A stretch of 64,000 bases of DNA from CAZKAP01 sp964550895 (lineage in GTDB: Bacteria; Bacteroidota; Bacteroidia; Flavobacteriales; Flavobacteriaceae), in contig CAZKAP010000001.1 of assembly GCA_964550895.1 (NCBI GenBank), positions 74,526 through 138,525 on the forward strand, given 5' to 3'. Under the pieces are notes generated by a model. That model worked only from the letters and a program-made list of their open reading frames with translations, searched no databases and was not told where the DNA came from. Below, in pieces: positions 8,472 through 16,869 of this stretch. The position numbers were made by a program, and so were the translations under genes. Position 1 is the stretch's first letter. Each line of letters starts with the position of its first letter.

Positions 8472-9752
8472 ATGACCACCGAGGTTGCCATAATGAACCG
8501 CCAGGCCGTTGCCATCGCCTCCGATAGTGCCTCTACCGCCATCGACGAATACGGCAGGCCCATCTATTCCACTGCCCACAAGATTTTCGCGTTGTCCGAT
8601 ACGGAGCCCGTGGGCATCATGATATACGGCAGCGCAGCCTTCATGGGTATTCCCTGGGAGACCATCATCAAGATTTATCGGGATAAACTGGGCCATACCG
8701 TTTTCAGCAGCCTCCAGGAGTACGGCCACAGTTTTGTGGAGTTTCTCAAAAGGGAGAAGACTTTCGCCCCCAGGGACATACAGGAGCAATATGTGGAAGA
8801 CAACCTCTTCGCCTACATGGATGCCCTGAGATCGTATATTCACCAATCTATCGATTACCACTTCAACTACGAGGAAGAACTGGACAGTAACCAGCTCAGG
8901 GAGCTTGTGGCCGACATGATCGACAAAGAGCTCGAGCGCTGGAAATCAGGGGTCACGGCCATAACTGAGGTGGAGGTGTTTACCCGGAAATTCCGCGGAG
9001 AATACAGCCGGCTGATCGACGAAATCGTCCGCGAGGTCTTCGAAGACCTGCCGATTAACGACCAGGCCCAACTCAGTCTCGAACGACTATCGGCAGCCCT
9101 GTTTAGCTATTTTCCGAAATCCAGTGAAGTACTCCCATACTCGGGTATAGTTATAACCGGATTCGGGGAAGCCGATATCTTTCCCAGTCTGGTGTCCTAC
9201 AAAGTGCAGGGTACGGCGCTCGATGAACTCAAATACACCGAGGAAGCCGTCCGGGCCATCAACCATGAAAATTCAGCCATGATCATACCCTTCGCCCAGG
9301 GCGAGGTTATGCGTACCTTTATCGACGGCATATCCCCGATGATGGAGAATTTTTACGAAGACTTCATTGAGGAGATTTTCCGAAAGTATCCAGGCTTTAT
9401 CCTCGACGAACTGGTCGAGGAAATGGACCCGGAAGAACGGATGCAGTACGAAGAAAAAATCAGGGAAATCGGTGTGGAAAACTTCACCAACAGCTTCAAT
9501 CAGATACGTCAGTTCCAGTACGAGATCAATATCAAACCCATACTGACTATAGTCTCCATACTGGCAAAGGGCGAGCTGGCCGAGATGGCGGATTCGCTGG
9601 TGAACCTGACCTGTCTGAGGAAGAAATTCTCGAACGAAGACGAGACCGTCGGTGGCCCCGTGGACGTGGCCGTTATTTCCAAGGGCGACGGACTGGTGTG
9701 GATACGCCGAAAAAACTATTATGACGACAGGGATCATTCATCCCTGAGATAA
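8472..9752 (+). CDS. Divergent proteasome-like Ntn hydrolase with large insertion
   Basis: A 426-residue protein with no family name I can give. After removal of Met1 the N-terminus is TTEVAIMNRQAVAIASDSAS. Thr1, Asp17 and the following Ser match 20S beta subunits and HslV, and Lys36 in STAHKIFAL fits the proteasome's Lys33 with three extra residues. YGSAAFMG resembles the Gly47 region. Further on, GIVITGFG and the C-terminal NEDETVGGPVDVAVISK resemble late proteasome strands, including the Asp166 position (EDxxxGG for RDxxSGG), with Ser169 replaced by Val. About 150 extra, mostly helical acidic residues lie between. I infer an N-terminal nucleophile hydrolase, possibly a protease. A small basic protein gene follows after 12 bases. 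Confidence 0.72.
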   Translation: MTTEVAIMNRQAVAIASDSASTAIDEYGRPIYSTAHKIFALSDTEPVGIMIYGSAAFMGIPWETIIKIYRDKLGHTVFSSLQEYGHSFVEFLKREKTFAPRDIQEQYVEDNLFAYMDALRSYIHQSIDYHFNYEEELDSNQLRELVADMIDKELERWKSGVTAITEVEVFTRKFRGEYSRLIDEIVREVFEDLPINDQAQLSLERLSAALFSYFPKSSEVLPYSGIVITGFGEADIFPSLVSYKVQGTALDELKYTEEAVRAINHENSAMIIPFAQGEVMRTFIDGISPMMENFYEDFIEEIFRKYPGFILDELVEEMDPEERMQYEEKIREIGVENFTNSFNQIRQFQYEINIKPILTIVSILAKGELAEMADSLVNLTCLRKKFSNEDETVGGPVDVAVISKGDGLVWIRRKNYYDDRDHSSLR

Positions 9753-9764
9753 TTAACTGTGGTT

Positions 9765-10019
9765 ATGGAAGAAAAGAAAGTATTTACTTCGACCAAAGAG
9801 GTGCTGGAAACCTATATGCCTAAATATGCGGCAGAAAAGGGTTCCTGTGCTAAGAAGCAGGACCAGAAAAAGGGTCCGAGCATAGAAGGAAAGGGTAGAG
9901 AGTTTGCCGAAGGCATATTCGAAGGAATGAAGCAGGACCTGAAGCAGCCCCAGAAGCCCAAGAAGACCCTGGGAAAATCGTTCTCAAGCGTTTGGGGTTC
10001 CCTTTTCAACTCCAACTAG
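9765..10019 (+). CDS. Small Lys-rich protein of unknown function, partner of the Ntn-hydrolase-like gene
   Basis: An 84-residue hydrophilic protein starting at ATG 9765; an in-frame GTG at 9759 is less likely. It is very rich in Lys (KKVFTSTKEVLETYMPKY near the start, several KKxxQKK and QKPKK stretches), has a single Cys and ends with aromatic residues in SFSSVWGSLFNSN. I see no signal peptide, membrane segment or known domain. It lies 12 bases after the proteasome-like gene on the same strand, so co-transcription is likely. A role as substrate, adaptor or inhibitor of that protein is speculation. Confidence 0.6.
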   Translation: MEEKKVFTSTKEVLETYMPKYAAEKGSCAKKQDQKKGPSIEGKGREFAEGIFEGMKQDLKQPQKPKKTLGKSFSSVWGSLFNSN

Positions 10020-10087
10020 TGAGGGATTCTCTCAGGATCGGACCGCCCGAATACCCGGTGGATCGGATCGTCTATGCCGTAATGTAA

Positions 10088-11131
10088 TTACCCTTCGAAG
10101 GGCAATTGGCCGGACTCTTCCCAGTGCCGCGCCCAGTTTCCGACCAGGCCGACCCAGCTGTCTTGGTCGTTCAGGCAGGGAATGTGCCTGAATTCCTTGC
10201 CCCCCGCTTCCTTGAATTCCTCTTCGCCCTCCATGGCGATTTCCTCCAGGGTTTCCAGGCAATCGCTTACGAATGCCGGAGTAATAACGGCTAGTTTCTC
10301 GACCCCTTCTTCGGCCAGTCGTTCGAATTCGTAATCCGTATAGGGCTTCAGCCAGGGATCCCCTGCCAGCCTGGACTGGAATGAAGTCCCCAGTCGGGAA
10401 GCGTCCAGCCCGAGCTCTTTCTTAATTAGAGCCGTAGTATAGTAACACTGGTGCCGGTAGCAACTGTGATGTGCCACCGAAGGAGTGATGCAGCACTGCT
10501 CGTCGATCCTGCAGTGGTACCGGGTGGGGTCCGACTTTCGAATGTGCCGTTCCGGGATGCCGTGGTAGGAGAATAGCAGGAAGTCATAATCGAAATCCTG
10601 TGTATGTTCCCGTATGCTTCCCGCCAGGACTTTAATGTAATCCTCCTGCTTGTAGAAGGGCGGAAGCGTGTCGATCTTCATGTGCGGAAAACCGCTGCGC
10701 TGTTCTTCCAATACCTTGACGACCACCGTTTCGTAGGAAGACATGGCGTAGTGCGGGTAAAGGGGTACGAGCAACACATCGGTTACCCCCTGCTCGTGGA
10801 GTTCGCCCAGGGCCTTGCGTATGCTCATACTACCATAGCGCATGCCCAGTGCCGTAGGCATGGATACCTGCCTGCGGAACTTCTCCGTGAAGCGCTCGGA
10901 AATCACAATCAGCGGAGACCCTTCTTCCCACCAGATCTTCTGATAGGCCCGGGCAGACTTTCGGGGCCGCGTTTGCAGTATGATTCCACGTACGACCAGA
11001 TTGCGCAGCAACAGGGGCGCATCGATCACCCGTTCGTCCATAAGGAATTCATCCAGGTAGGGACGAACATCCCGGGGAGTCGGACTATCAGGGGAGCCCA
11101 GGTTCACCAGCAGTACTCCTTTTTTCGACAT
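10088..11131 (-). CDS. hemH: Ferrochelatase
   Basis: A 347-residue enzyme inserting Fe2+ into protoporphyrin IX, the last step of protohaem synthesis. The start KKGVLLVNLGSPDSPTPRDV, the substrate loop FLMDERVID, the active-site His in FSYHGIPERHIRKSDP and the acidic C-terminal strand region with SDCLETLEEIAMEG are all diagnostic. Several Cys residues around residues 195-215 (DEQCCITPSVAHHSCYRHQC) occur in many ferrochelatases of this phylum; some ferrochelatases carry an Fe-S cluster, but whether this one does cannot be told. A TATTTTTG promoter element lies 15 bases upstream. The DUF1460 gene is divergent. Confidence 0.95.
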   Translation of the reverse strand: MSKKGVLLVNLGSPDSPTPRDVRPYLDEFLMDERVIDAPLLLRNLVVRGIILQTRPRKSARAYQKIWWEEGSPLIVISERFTEKFRRQVSMPTALGMRYGSMSIRKALGELHEQGVTDVLLVPLYPHYAMSSYETVVVKVLEEQRSGFPHMKIDTLPPFYKQEDYIKVLAGSIREHTQDFDYDFLLFSYHGIPERHIRKSDPTRYHCRIDEQCCITPSVAHHSCYRHQCYYTTALIKKELGLDASRLGTSFQSRLAGDPWLKPYTDYEFERLAEEGVEKLAVITPAFVSDCLETLEEIAMEGEEEFKEAGGKEFRHIPCLNDQDSWVGLVGNWARHWEESGQLPFEG

Positions 11132-11145
11132 AGCAGAATTTTTCG

Positions 11146-11153
11146 CAAAAATA
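11146..11153 (-). promoter_or_regulatory. -7 promoter element of hemH
   Basis: The minus strand reads TATTTTTG, a perfect TAnnTTTG match, ending 15 bases before the hemH start. The same octamer precedes hemA, sdhC and trpS in this window. The nearest upstream TTG is about 25 bases away, longer than usual. Confidence 0.5.
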
Positions 11154-11207
11154 CGACACGGATGCGGTTATGCGTTTTCAATGGGAGATAAAGCCTAATT
11201 TAACGGG

Positions 11208-12092
11208 ATGAAATTCCTGGTTTATACCCTGTGTTTCTTTTGCCTGATCCCCTTGCTGACCGGCTGTCCTTCGTCTCGCTCAACGCAGGTGAATGATGGC
11301 CCTCGGGTCAGTGCGCCTGCCGACAGCACGGTTCGCCAGGCTTTCCAGGCCGTGGTTCGCCAATTCTCTGAAGACGAAAGGAACGACCGTCACTTCGGGG
11401 ACACCCTGATCGGTGTAGCCCAAACCTTCCTCGGTCAGCCCTACGAAGCAGGAACACTCGACGTGGGCAGCAGGGAATCCCTAATTCTGAACCTGAACTC
11501 CTTCGATTGTACCACATTTGTGGAACAGGTGCTGGCCCTGGGCCGGACCCTGAGGAAAAAGAACATGACCTACGGGGACTGGGCAAAGGAAGTCGAAGGC
11601 CTGAGATACCGGGAGGGACGCTGTGAAGGCTACGAAAGCAGGCTGCACTACTTTTCTGAATGGCTAACACTTGCCGAGGCGGCAGGTAAGCTACAATATC
11701 CGATTCAGGGAACCCGAACCCTGCCGGAAACGCGCAAGCTCGATTTCATGGGTTCCCATCGCAATCTGTATCCGCGGTTGGCTACGGACTCCGTCTATCA
11801 GGGCATCCTCCGGCTGGAGTCGCGGCTGGAAAGGCATAGGCTGTATCGCATACCCCTGGAGGAAATCGCCCCGCAGGCCTCTTTATTCAGAAATGGGGAC
11901 ATCGTCGCTTTCGTAACCTCCATAAAGGGTTTGGATGTGACGCATACCGGCCTGGTCCTCAAGGTGGATGGAGAAACCCGTTTGCTGCATGCCTCCACTT
12001 CGGGCAGTGTGCGTATATCTGAGAGGTCTCTGCCCGACTATGCCGGCAGGCTTCGGAATTGCACCGGCATACTCCTCGCCCGTCCCCTCTGA
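11208..12092 (+). CDS. DUF1460 lipoprotein (NlpC/P60-like amidase fold)
   Basis: A 294-residue lipoprotein: signal sequence followed by the lipobox LLTGC with Cys20. The mature part matches DUF1460: FLGQPYEAGTLD, the probable nucleophile Cys in NLNSFDCTTFVEQVLAL, and the C-terminal TSIKGLDVTHTGLVLK with the likely His of the dyad, then LLHASTSG. These proteins share the NlpC/P60 fold and are thought to cleave or bind peptidoglycan peptides; which bond is cut is not shown here. It probably sits on the periplasmic face of the outer membrane. The ThuA gene converges on it with a gap of only four bases. Confidence 0.87.
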   Translation: MKFLVYTLCFFCLIPLLTGCPSSRSTQVNDGPRVSAPADSTVRQAFQAVVRQFSEDERNDRHFGDTLIGVAQTFLGQPYEAGTLDVGSRESLILNLNSFDCTTFVEQVLALGRTLRKKNMTYGDWAKEVEGLRYREGRCEGYESRLHYFSEWLTLAEAAGKLQYPIQGTRTLPETRKLDFMGSHRNLYPRLATDSVYQGILRLESRLERHRLYRIPLEEIAPQASLFRNGDIVAFVTSIKGLDVTHTGLVLKVDGETRLLHASTSGSVRISERSLPDYAGRLRNCTGILLARPL

Positions 12093-12096
12093 ACGC

Positions 12097-12855
12097 CTAA
12101 TCTTCCCCCAGGCACCAGCGTATACCGCCCAGTATATGGCTCCGGAAACCCGATTCGGAATACGAGGCCCGGGTATGGCCCATACCCGTATAAAAGGTGC
12201 GTCCCCCGTCGAATTCCCGGTACCAGGAGATGGGATGAAAATTTCCCATATTTCCACCGCTGTAACTGTCTTCGTTGAGCAGGATCAGAGGGTTCAGACC
12301 CCCCTGAAGATTCCGGAAGTTGTACCATTCGTCCCTGCGCTCCCAGGCGGGCTCAAGCCCGTCGACAGAAGGATGACCGGTATCCAGCACCTCGAGCGTC
12401 GCATCCTGTATGGCCGGATGTCCGTTGAAGTAGGCCCCGACCAGTTCCCCGTACCACGCCCAGTCGTACTCGGTATCGGTAGCCGAATGTATCCCCAGGT
12501 AACTGCCCCCTCCCCGTATGAATTCTTCCATAGCCGCCTGCTGATCCTGATCCAGTACATTGCCCGTGGTATTCAGGAAAACAAGCAGATCGAAGCCGGC
12601 CAGATTTTGTGGGCTGAAGTCCCCGGAGTCCTCCGTAAACACGACTTCCCAGCCCTCCGTACGGCCGAAGTCACGAAACATAGCAATTCCATCGGATATG
12701 GAGTTATGTCGGAATCCTTCTGTACGGCTGAACACCAGGATCCGTTCCTGACCGGGTATAGCCTCGCCCTGCTGGGCATGGGCCTCCTCGGCTTCAGAAC
12801 AGGAAAACAGCAACACGATTCCGAGTATATGGCCAGCAATCGAAAATCTATTCAT
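12097..12855 (-). CDS. ThuA-like domain lipoprotein
   Basis: A 252-residue protein with lipobox LLFSC (Cys19) and one ThuA-like domain, a glutamine-amidotransferase-like fold linked to trehalose or sugar use. Diagnostic segments are LVFSRTEGFRHNSI, FLNTTGNVL, FIRGGGSYLGIHSATDTEY, DEWYNFR and FYTGMGHTRASY. The usual neighbours of ThuA genes, Gfo/Idh dehydrogenases or sugar isomerases, are not adjacent, although one lies at the window start. Catalytic activity has not been established for the family. It is followed on the same strand, 82 bases upstream, by the AraC gene. Confidence 0.88.
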   Translation of the reverse strand: MNRFSIAGHILGIVLLFSCSEAEEAHAQQGEAIPGQERILVFSRTEGFRHNSISDGIAMFRDFGRTEGWEVVFTEDSGDFSPQNLAGFDLLVFLNTTGNVLDQDQQAAMEEFIRGGGSYLGIHSATDTEYDWAWYGELVGAYFNGHPAIQDATLEVLDTGHPSVDGLEPAWERRDEWYNFRNLQGGLNPLILLNEDSYSGGNMGNFHPISWYREFDGGRTFYTGMGHTRASYSESGFRSHILGGIRWCLGED

Positions 12856-12937
12856 AGGACAAAGTGAATTTCAGTCTTAAAGATATGCGTAACCCGCGGC
12901 CAGAGCCTTGCCTGTAGTGTTAAAATACCGGCCGGGC

Positions 12938-13828
12938 CTAATCGGCTACAGGCGAACGGCTCTGCAGATACTTCCTGGGAGTGGTGCCAAATTTCTTCTT
13001 AAAGGAGGTGATAAAGTGGCTGGGGGTACTGTATCCCAGCCTCAGGGCAAGTTCGTTTACACTGATCTCTTCCCGCAGCAGGAGTTTGCTGGCGTAGTCC
13101 ATCTTGTAATTCAAAAGGAAGCCGAAAGGAGAATCTCCGTAGATCTCGCGGAAGCCTTCCTTGAGCTTCTTCAAGGGCAGGTCCACCTCCCTGGCCAGTT
13201 CGTTCAGCGTGGGAGGCTCCAGCATCCGCGCGATGAGCACCTCCTTGGCTGACCGGATTTTCCGGACCGCCACCTCGTCGGCGAGGAAAGGACAGCGCTC
13301 CACATCGGCGTCCTCCGGGCGATCGAAATAAAGGGAGAGCAATTCCAGGCATTTTGCCTGATAGTACATCTCCTGCACGGAGGAGTGCAGGCGGGCACCC
13401 CAAATCTGGCTCAATACTACGGCCATGGCCGGTGAGGTTTCGCCCTGGGCATAGTACTTCTTTTCTTCGGTATGTTCACTCAGTGCCGGAATATGTGCAG
13501 CCTGCGCAGAAAATAGCGCATGGAAGTCTCCCAGTGTCATCAGCAAGGAAAGCATCCAGGAGTCTGGGGAAATTTCGGCTTTTAGCGGGAGGTCCCTGGT
13601 CGTATTGAACAGTACGATATGCTGTTCTTCCTGCAAAGGGATGCGGTAATTATTCTGGAAATTCAGCGTTATACTTCCCTTGAGGACAAAGTGGAACTGA
13701 ATGTGCCTCCTATCGATGGGATAGGCGACTTCGGCGACCTTATCCCCGCTAAGGGAATGAAACAGCAAGCGATATGTTTCAATTATGGCTTCAGAAAATT
13801 TGGAACCGTTACCGTTACTTTCTTTCAT
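12938..13828 (-). CDS. AraC-family transcriptional regulator next to hemA
   Basis: A 296-residue regulator. The C-terminal 100 residues carry two helix-turn-helix motifs of the AraC type: LNELAREVDLPLKKLKEGFR and the signature VNELALRLGYSTPSHFITSF followed by KKFGTTPRKYLQ. The N-terminal part is beta-rich (HFVLKGSITLNFQNNYRI) and may bind a ligand; nothing in it identifies that ligand. It is divergent from hemA across a 217-base AT-rich region, the classic arrangement for a local regulator, so control of the haem operon is a reasonable inference but is not shown. Confidence 0.88.
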   Translation of the reverse strand: MKESNGNGSKFSEAIIETYRLLFHSLSGDKVAEVAYPIDRRHIQFHFVLKGSITLNFQNNYRIPLQEEQHIVLFNTTRDLPLKAEISPDSWMLSLLMTLGDFHALFSAQAAHIPALSEHTEEKKYYAQGETSPAMAVVLSQIWGARLHSSVQEMYYQAKCLELLSLYFDRPEDADVERCPFLADEVAVRKIRSAKEVLIARMLEPPTLNELAREVDLPLKKLKEGFREIYGDSPFGFLLNYKMDYASKLLLREEISVNELALRLGYSTPSHFITSFKKKFGTTPRKYLQSRSPVAD

Positions 13829-14045
13829 ATTTTCAGGAAATTCAATTGAAAAAAACCAATTTAAAACAAGTCTAAATAAGGCCTGTTACCGTTTAAATAT
13901 ACTAATTATCAACGTATTTACTCGTTTAGGTTCGGGGAAAGTTCGAAAGGTAAATGCCGCGCCCATGCAGGAACCTATAGCGTTATCTTTCTATAAAATC
14001 TCATAGTATTTTTGCCCTGTCGGCTCAACCAAACCGATTTTTACT
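13829..14045. promoter_or_regulatory. Divergent AT-rich intergenic region, araC-like gene / hemA
   Basis: This 217-base spacer is much more AT-rich than its surroundings. It should hold the promoters of the regulator and of the hem operon. On the plus strand TATTTTTG (14007-14014) is a perfect -7 element for hemA. On the minus strand TAAATTGG (13856-13863) is one base off consensus for the regulator. I see no convincing direct repeat that could be called the operator. Confidence 0.55.
14007..14014 (+). promoter_or_regulatory. -7 promoter element of the hemA operon
   Basis: TATTTTTG matches TAnnTTTG and ends 31 bases before the hemA start, giving a leader of about 25 bases. The -33 box is weak (TTTC near 13987). 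Confidence 0.55.
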
Positions 14046-15281
14046 TTGATTATCGACCGTACCTTTTTTGGAATTGGTATAAGTTACCGAAAAGCCGACA
14101 TGGCCGTAAGAGGCGATTACAGCCTTTCTCAGGCCCAGCAATCCCAATTACTGTCGCGGGCTGCAGGTCTCGGCCTGGATAATGTGCTCCTTCTGGTCAC
14201 CTGCAACCGAACCGAATTGTATGCACACGCGGATCATCCGTTCGAACTCGCCCAGTTGCTCTGTGCCTTTACCAAAGGTACGCTTGAAGAATTCCAATCC
14301 CACGCCTATTTTCTCAAGAACCGGGAAGCTGTTGATCATCTGTTCCGAGTAGGCACGGGCCTTGACAGCCAGATTCTCGGAGACTTCGAAATAATCAGCC
14401 AGCTGAAGCAGGGATTTCGCCAGTCCAAGCAGAACGGGCTGGTCAATCCCCTGATGGAACGACTCTGCAACTCCGTAATTCAGGCTAGCAAACGCATAAA
14501 GAACGAAACGGGCCTCTCCTCAGGAGCCGCATCCGTCTCTTTTGCAGCCGTTAAGTACATCCTCGATGCCACACATAATAAGTCCCCGCTGAAGATCGTA
14601 CTCTTCGGTACGGGCAAGATCGGTAAAAACACCTGCGAAAATCTGGTCAAGCAAAGCCCGGGATCGGAGATAACGCTCATAAACCGAACACGGGAGCGGG
14701 CGGAGAAGCTCGGGATGCGATTCAACGTGCAGGTCGAGGACTATGGAAATCTTCCTTCGGCCATCCGGGAAGCGGACGTCCTGGTGGTCGCGACAGGGGC
14801 CCAGAACCATACCGTGGGTCCCGGACTTATGCACATCAAAAAGCCCCTATTGGTACTCGACCTTTCGGTCCCTAACAATGTGGACGAACGTATAAGGGAA
14901 AATCCACACGTGAGTCTGGTGCAACTCGACCAACTCGCAAGGAGTACTGACGATACGCTGCAGGAGCGACAGCAGTTCATCCCGAAGGCGGAAGCCATCA
15001 TCGATGAAATCAGCTCGGATTTCCTGAAGTGGGTAGAAAACCGCAAATACGCCCCCCTGATCTCGGCACTGAAGAACAGGCTGAATGAACTCAGGGAAGA
15101 AGAAATCGATTTCCAGGCCCGAAAGACCGACGGTTTTAATCGTCAGCAGGCCGAAGTACTGTCCGAGCGTCTCGTTCAAAAGATCACCAAGCAATTCGTG
15201 AACCACTTGAAGTCGGAGGACATCAACAGCGAGGAAAGTGCACTTTGGATACAACGAATTTTCCAGATTCAACTCGATTGA
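14046..15281 (+). CDS. hemA: Glutamyl-tRNA reductase (TTG start)
   Basis: A 411-residue enzyme reducing glutamyl-tRNA to glutamate-1-semialdehyde, the committed step of the C5 pathway to haem. The catalytic Cys53 lies in LLLVTCNRTELYAHA; LDSQILGDFEI corresponds to the usual GLDSMVLGE, and the NADPH-binding segment is IVLFGTGKIGKNTCENL. No in-frame ATG or GTG lies upstream before a stop at 14004, so TTG at 14046 is the only start that keeps the conserved FFGIGISYRKAD N-terminus. It begins a probable operon with hemC, hemD, hemE, an unknown gene and hemF. A TATTTTTG element lies upstream. Confidence 0.95.
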   Translation: MIIDRTFFGIGISYRKADMAVRGDYSLSQAQQSQLLSRAAGLGLDNVLLLVTCNRTELYAHADHPFELAQLLCAFTKGTLEEFQSHAYFLKNREAVDHLFRVGTGLDSQILGDFEIISQLKQGFRQSKQNGLVNPLMERLCNSVIQASKRIKNETGLSSGAASVSFAAVKYILDATHNKSPLKIVLFGTGKIGKNTCENLVKQSPGSEITLINRTRERAEKLGMRFNVQVEDYGNLPSAIREADVLVVATGAQNHTVGPGLMHIKKPLLVLDLSVPNNVDERIRENPHVSLVQLDQLARSTDDTLQERQQFIPKAEAIIDEISSDFLKWVENRKYAPLISALKNRLNELREEEIDFQARKTDGFNRQQAEVLSERLVQKITKQFVNHLKSEDINSEESALWIQRIFQIQLD

Positions 15282-16183
15282 ACCCTGATCGCATCCGCAT
15301 AGGTACCCGGGAAAGTCCCCTGGCTCTCTGGCAGGCCGAACAGGTCGCTGAACGGCTGAAAGAGCGGAACACACCATGCACGCTGGTTCCCATCCGTTCC
15401 CAGGGTGACCTCAACCTGGAGACTCCCCTTTACGAAATGGGCATTACCGGAATCTTCACGCGCTCACTCGATATCGCGCTCCTCAATGGGGAGGTGGATA
15501 TTGCCGTGCACTCGATGAAGGATGTTCCCACTCAACTGCCCACCGGGCTGGCCTCCTTTGCGGTCCTCAAGCGAGAAGACAGCGGAGACCTTGCGGTCCT
15601 GAAGTCGGACGATCCCCTTCCCGACGACGCCGTCGTAGCAACGGGAAGCCTGAGGCGGAAGGCACAATGGTTGAAAAGATACCCCGGACATCAGGTAGTA
15701 GACCTGAGAGGCAATGTACAGACCCGATTAGCCAAGCTGGAATCCCAACCCTGGCATGCCGCTTTGTTTGCCCGGGCAGGGCTGGAGCGGATGGGCATCA
15801 GGCCCCAATACTGCCGCCCGCTCGACTGGATGATGCCCGCACCCGCACAGGGAGCCATCCTTGTGGTGGGGAGAGAAGAGGATTACTCAAAATACCAATC
15901 AGTATTTAAAGAGATCGACCATGCGGAAACCCGTAGCTGCGTTGAACTCGAACGCGCATTCCTCAGAGAACTGGAAGGAGGTTGCACGGCTCCCATAGGC
16001 GCCCTGGCACAGATTCAGGCCGGGGAGTTGGAATTCCGTGGCGGGTTGTACTCTGTAGATGGAAGCCGGTCCGTAGAAGTTTACCGAAAGGTGAATACCG
16101 ATGAAGCCCAGCCCGAACTGGCACAGGAGTGGGCACGCTCCTTACTGGATCAGGGAGGGGACCGTATTATGCAATTTCTCTAG
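15278..16183 (+). CDS. hemC: Hydroxymethylbilane synthase (porphobilinogen deaminase)
   Basis: Joins four porphobilinogens into hydroxymethylbilane. Key segments are RIRIGTRESPLALWQA at the start, HSMKDVPTQLP, ATGSLRRKAQW and the dipyrromethane-cofactor Cys in LEGGCTAPIGA (about residue 236). No ATG is available near the N-terminus. The TTG at 15278 overlaps the hemA stop TGA (TTGA) and gives MNPDRIRIG, close to the family norm, so I chose it; a second TTG at 15245 would add 11 residues inside hemA. The overlap suggests translational coupling. The length of 301 residues is normal. Confidence 0.93.
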   Translation: MNPDRIRIGTRESPLALWQAEQVAERLKERNTPCTLVPIRSQGDLNLETPLYEMGITGIFTRSLDIALLNGEVDIAVHSMKDVPTQLPTGLASFAVLKREDSGDLAVLKSDDPLPDDAVVATGSLRRKAQWLKRYPGHQVVDLRGNVQTRLAKLESQPWHAALFARAGLERMGIRPQYCRPLDWMMPAPAQGAILVVGREEDYSKYQSVFKEIDHAETRSCVELERAFLRELEGGCTAPIGALAQIQAGELEFRGGLYSVDGSRSVEVYRKVNTDEAQPELAQEWARSLLDQGGDRIMQFL

Positions 16184-16185
16184 AT

Positions 16186-16869
16186 ATGGGCCTATCGGTA
16201 CTATCGACCCGGGTCCTGGAAGGCTACCGTATGGACCGACTACAAAGGGCTGGCATCACGTTGACCCAGTACGACGCCCTTCGCTTTGAGGAAACACTGA
16301 AAGCGGAGACCCTGGCTAAACTTCCCAAAGATGCCATCCTGATCTTCAGCAGCGGGCGGGCGGTGCACGCCTATGGTCGCCATTTTAGCCCGGAGCTACC
16401 CCACAGGGCCTATTGCGTCGGGGCCTCCACGGCGGGTAAACTGGAACGGCTGGGTGTGATCACATTAGGAACGTATCCGAACGCGGCCGGACTGGCCCGG
16501 CTGATTTGCCGGGAGCGACCTGAAGGGCCCCTGGTCTTTCTGAGCGGTAATCTGCGGAGAGATGACATCCCATCCGGACTCAGGGAATGCGGATTAGACC
16601 ACCAGGAACTTCCGGCCTATGCTACCGCATACAACGAGAGGGAATTCAAGATCAAGTTCGACGGCCTGCTCTTCTTCAGTCCTTCAGGCGTTCGTAGCTT
16701 TACCCTGAAAAACTCATTTGGTGAGGCAACGGTTTTCTGTCTGGGCAACACTACGGCCAGGGAAGCCCGTCAATTCAGCAAAAACATCGTAACGAGCCCC
16801 GAACCCGACATCGACCTGATGCTGGAGCTCGTGGTGGACCGGTTCTCGAATAATGATACAAGCCAATGA
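16186..16869 (+). CDS. hemD: Uroporphyrinogen-III synthase
   Basis: A 227-residue protein that closes hydroxymethylbilane with inversion of ring D. The family is poorly conserved, but LSVLSTRVLEGYRMDRLQRAGI at the start, the FSSGRAVHAY and FFSPSGVRSF loops, FCLGNTTAREA and the position between hemC and hemE make the call secure. The ATG at 16186, two bases after the hemC stop, is preferred over an in-frame ATG at 16129 inside hemC. The stop overlaps the hemE start (ATGA). Confidence 0.87.
   Translation: MGLSVLSTRVLEGYRMDRLQRAGITLTQYDALRFEETLKAETLAKLPKDAILIFSSGRAVHAYGRHFSPELPHRAYCVGASTAGKLERLGVITLGTYPNAAGLARLICRERPEGPLVFLSGNLRRDDIPSGLRECGLDHQELPAYATAYNEREFKIKFDGLLFFSPSGVRSFTLKNSFGEATVFCLGNTTAREARQFSKNIVTSPEPDIDLMLELVVDRFSNNDTSQ

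Noticed and set aside
10020..10087. Repeats of GGATCGGA type between the small Lys-rich gene and hemH
   Set aside because: Short and imperfect; no stable stem or T-run supports a terminator.
11968..12867. Open frame of 299 codons on the plus strand
   Set aside because: Antisense to the ThuA gene and overlapping the end of the DUF1460 gene; no recognisable motif.
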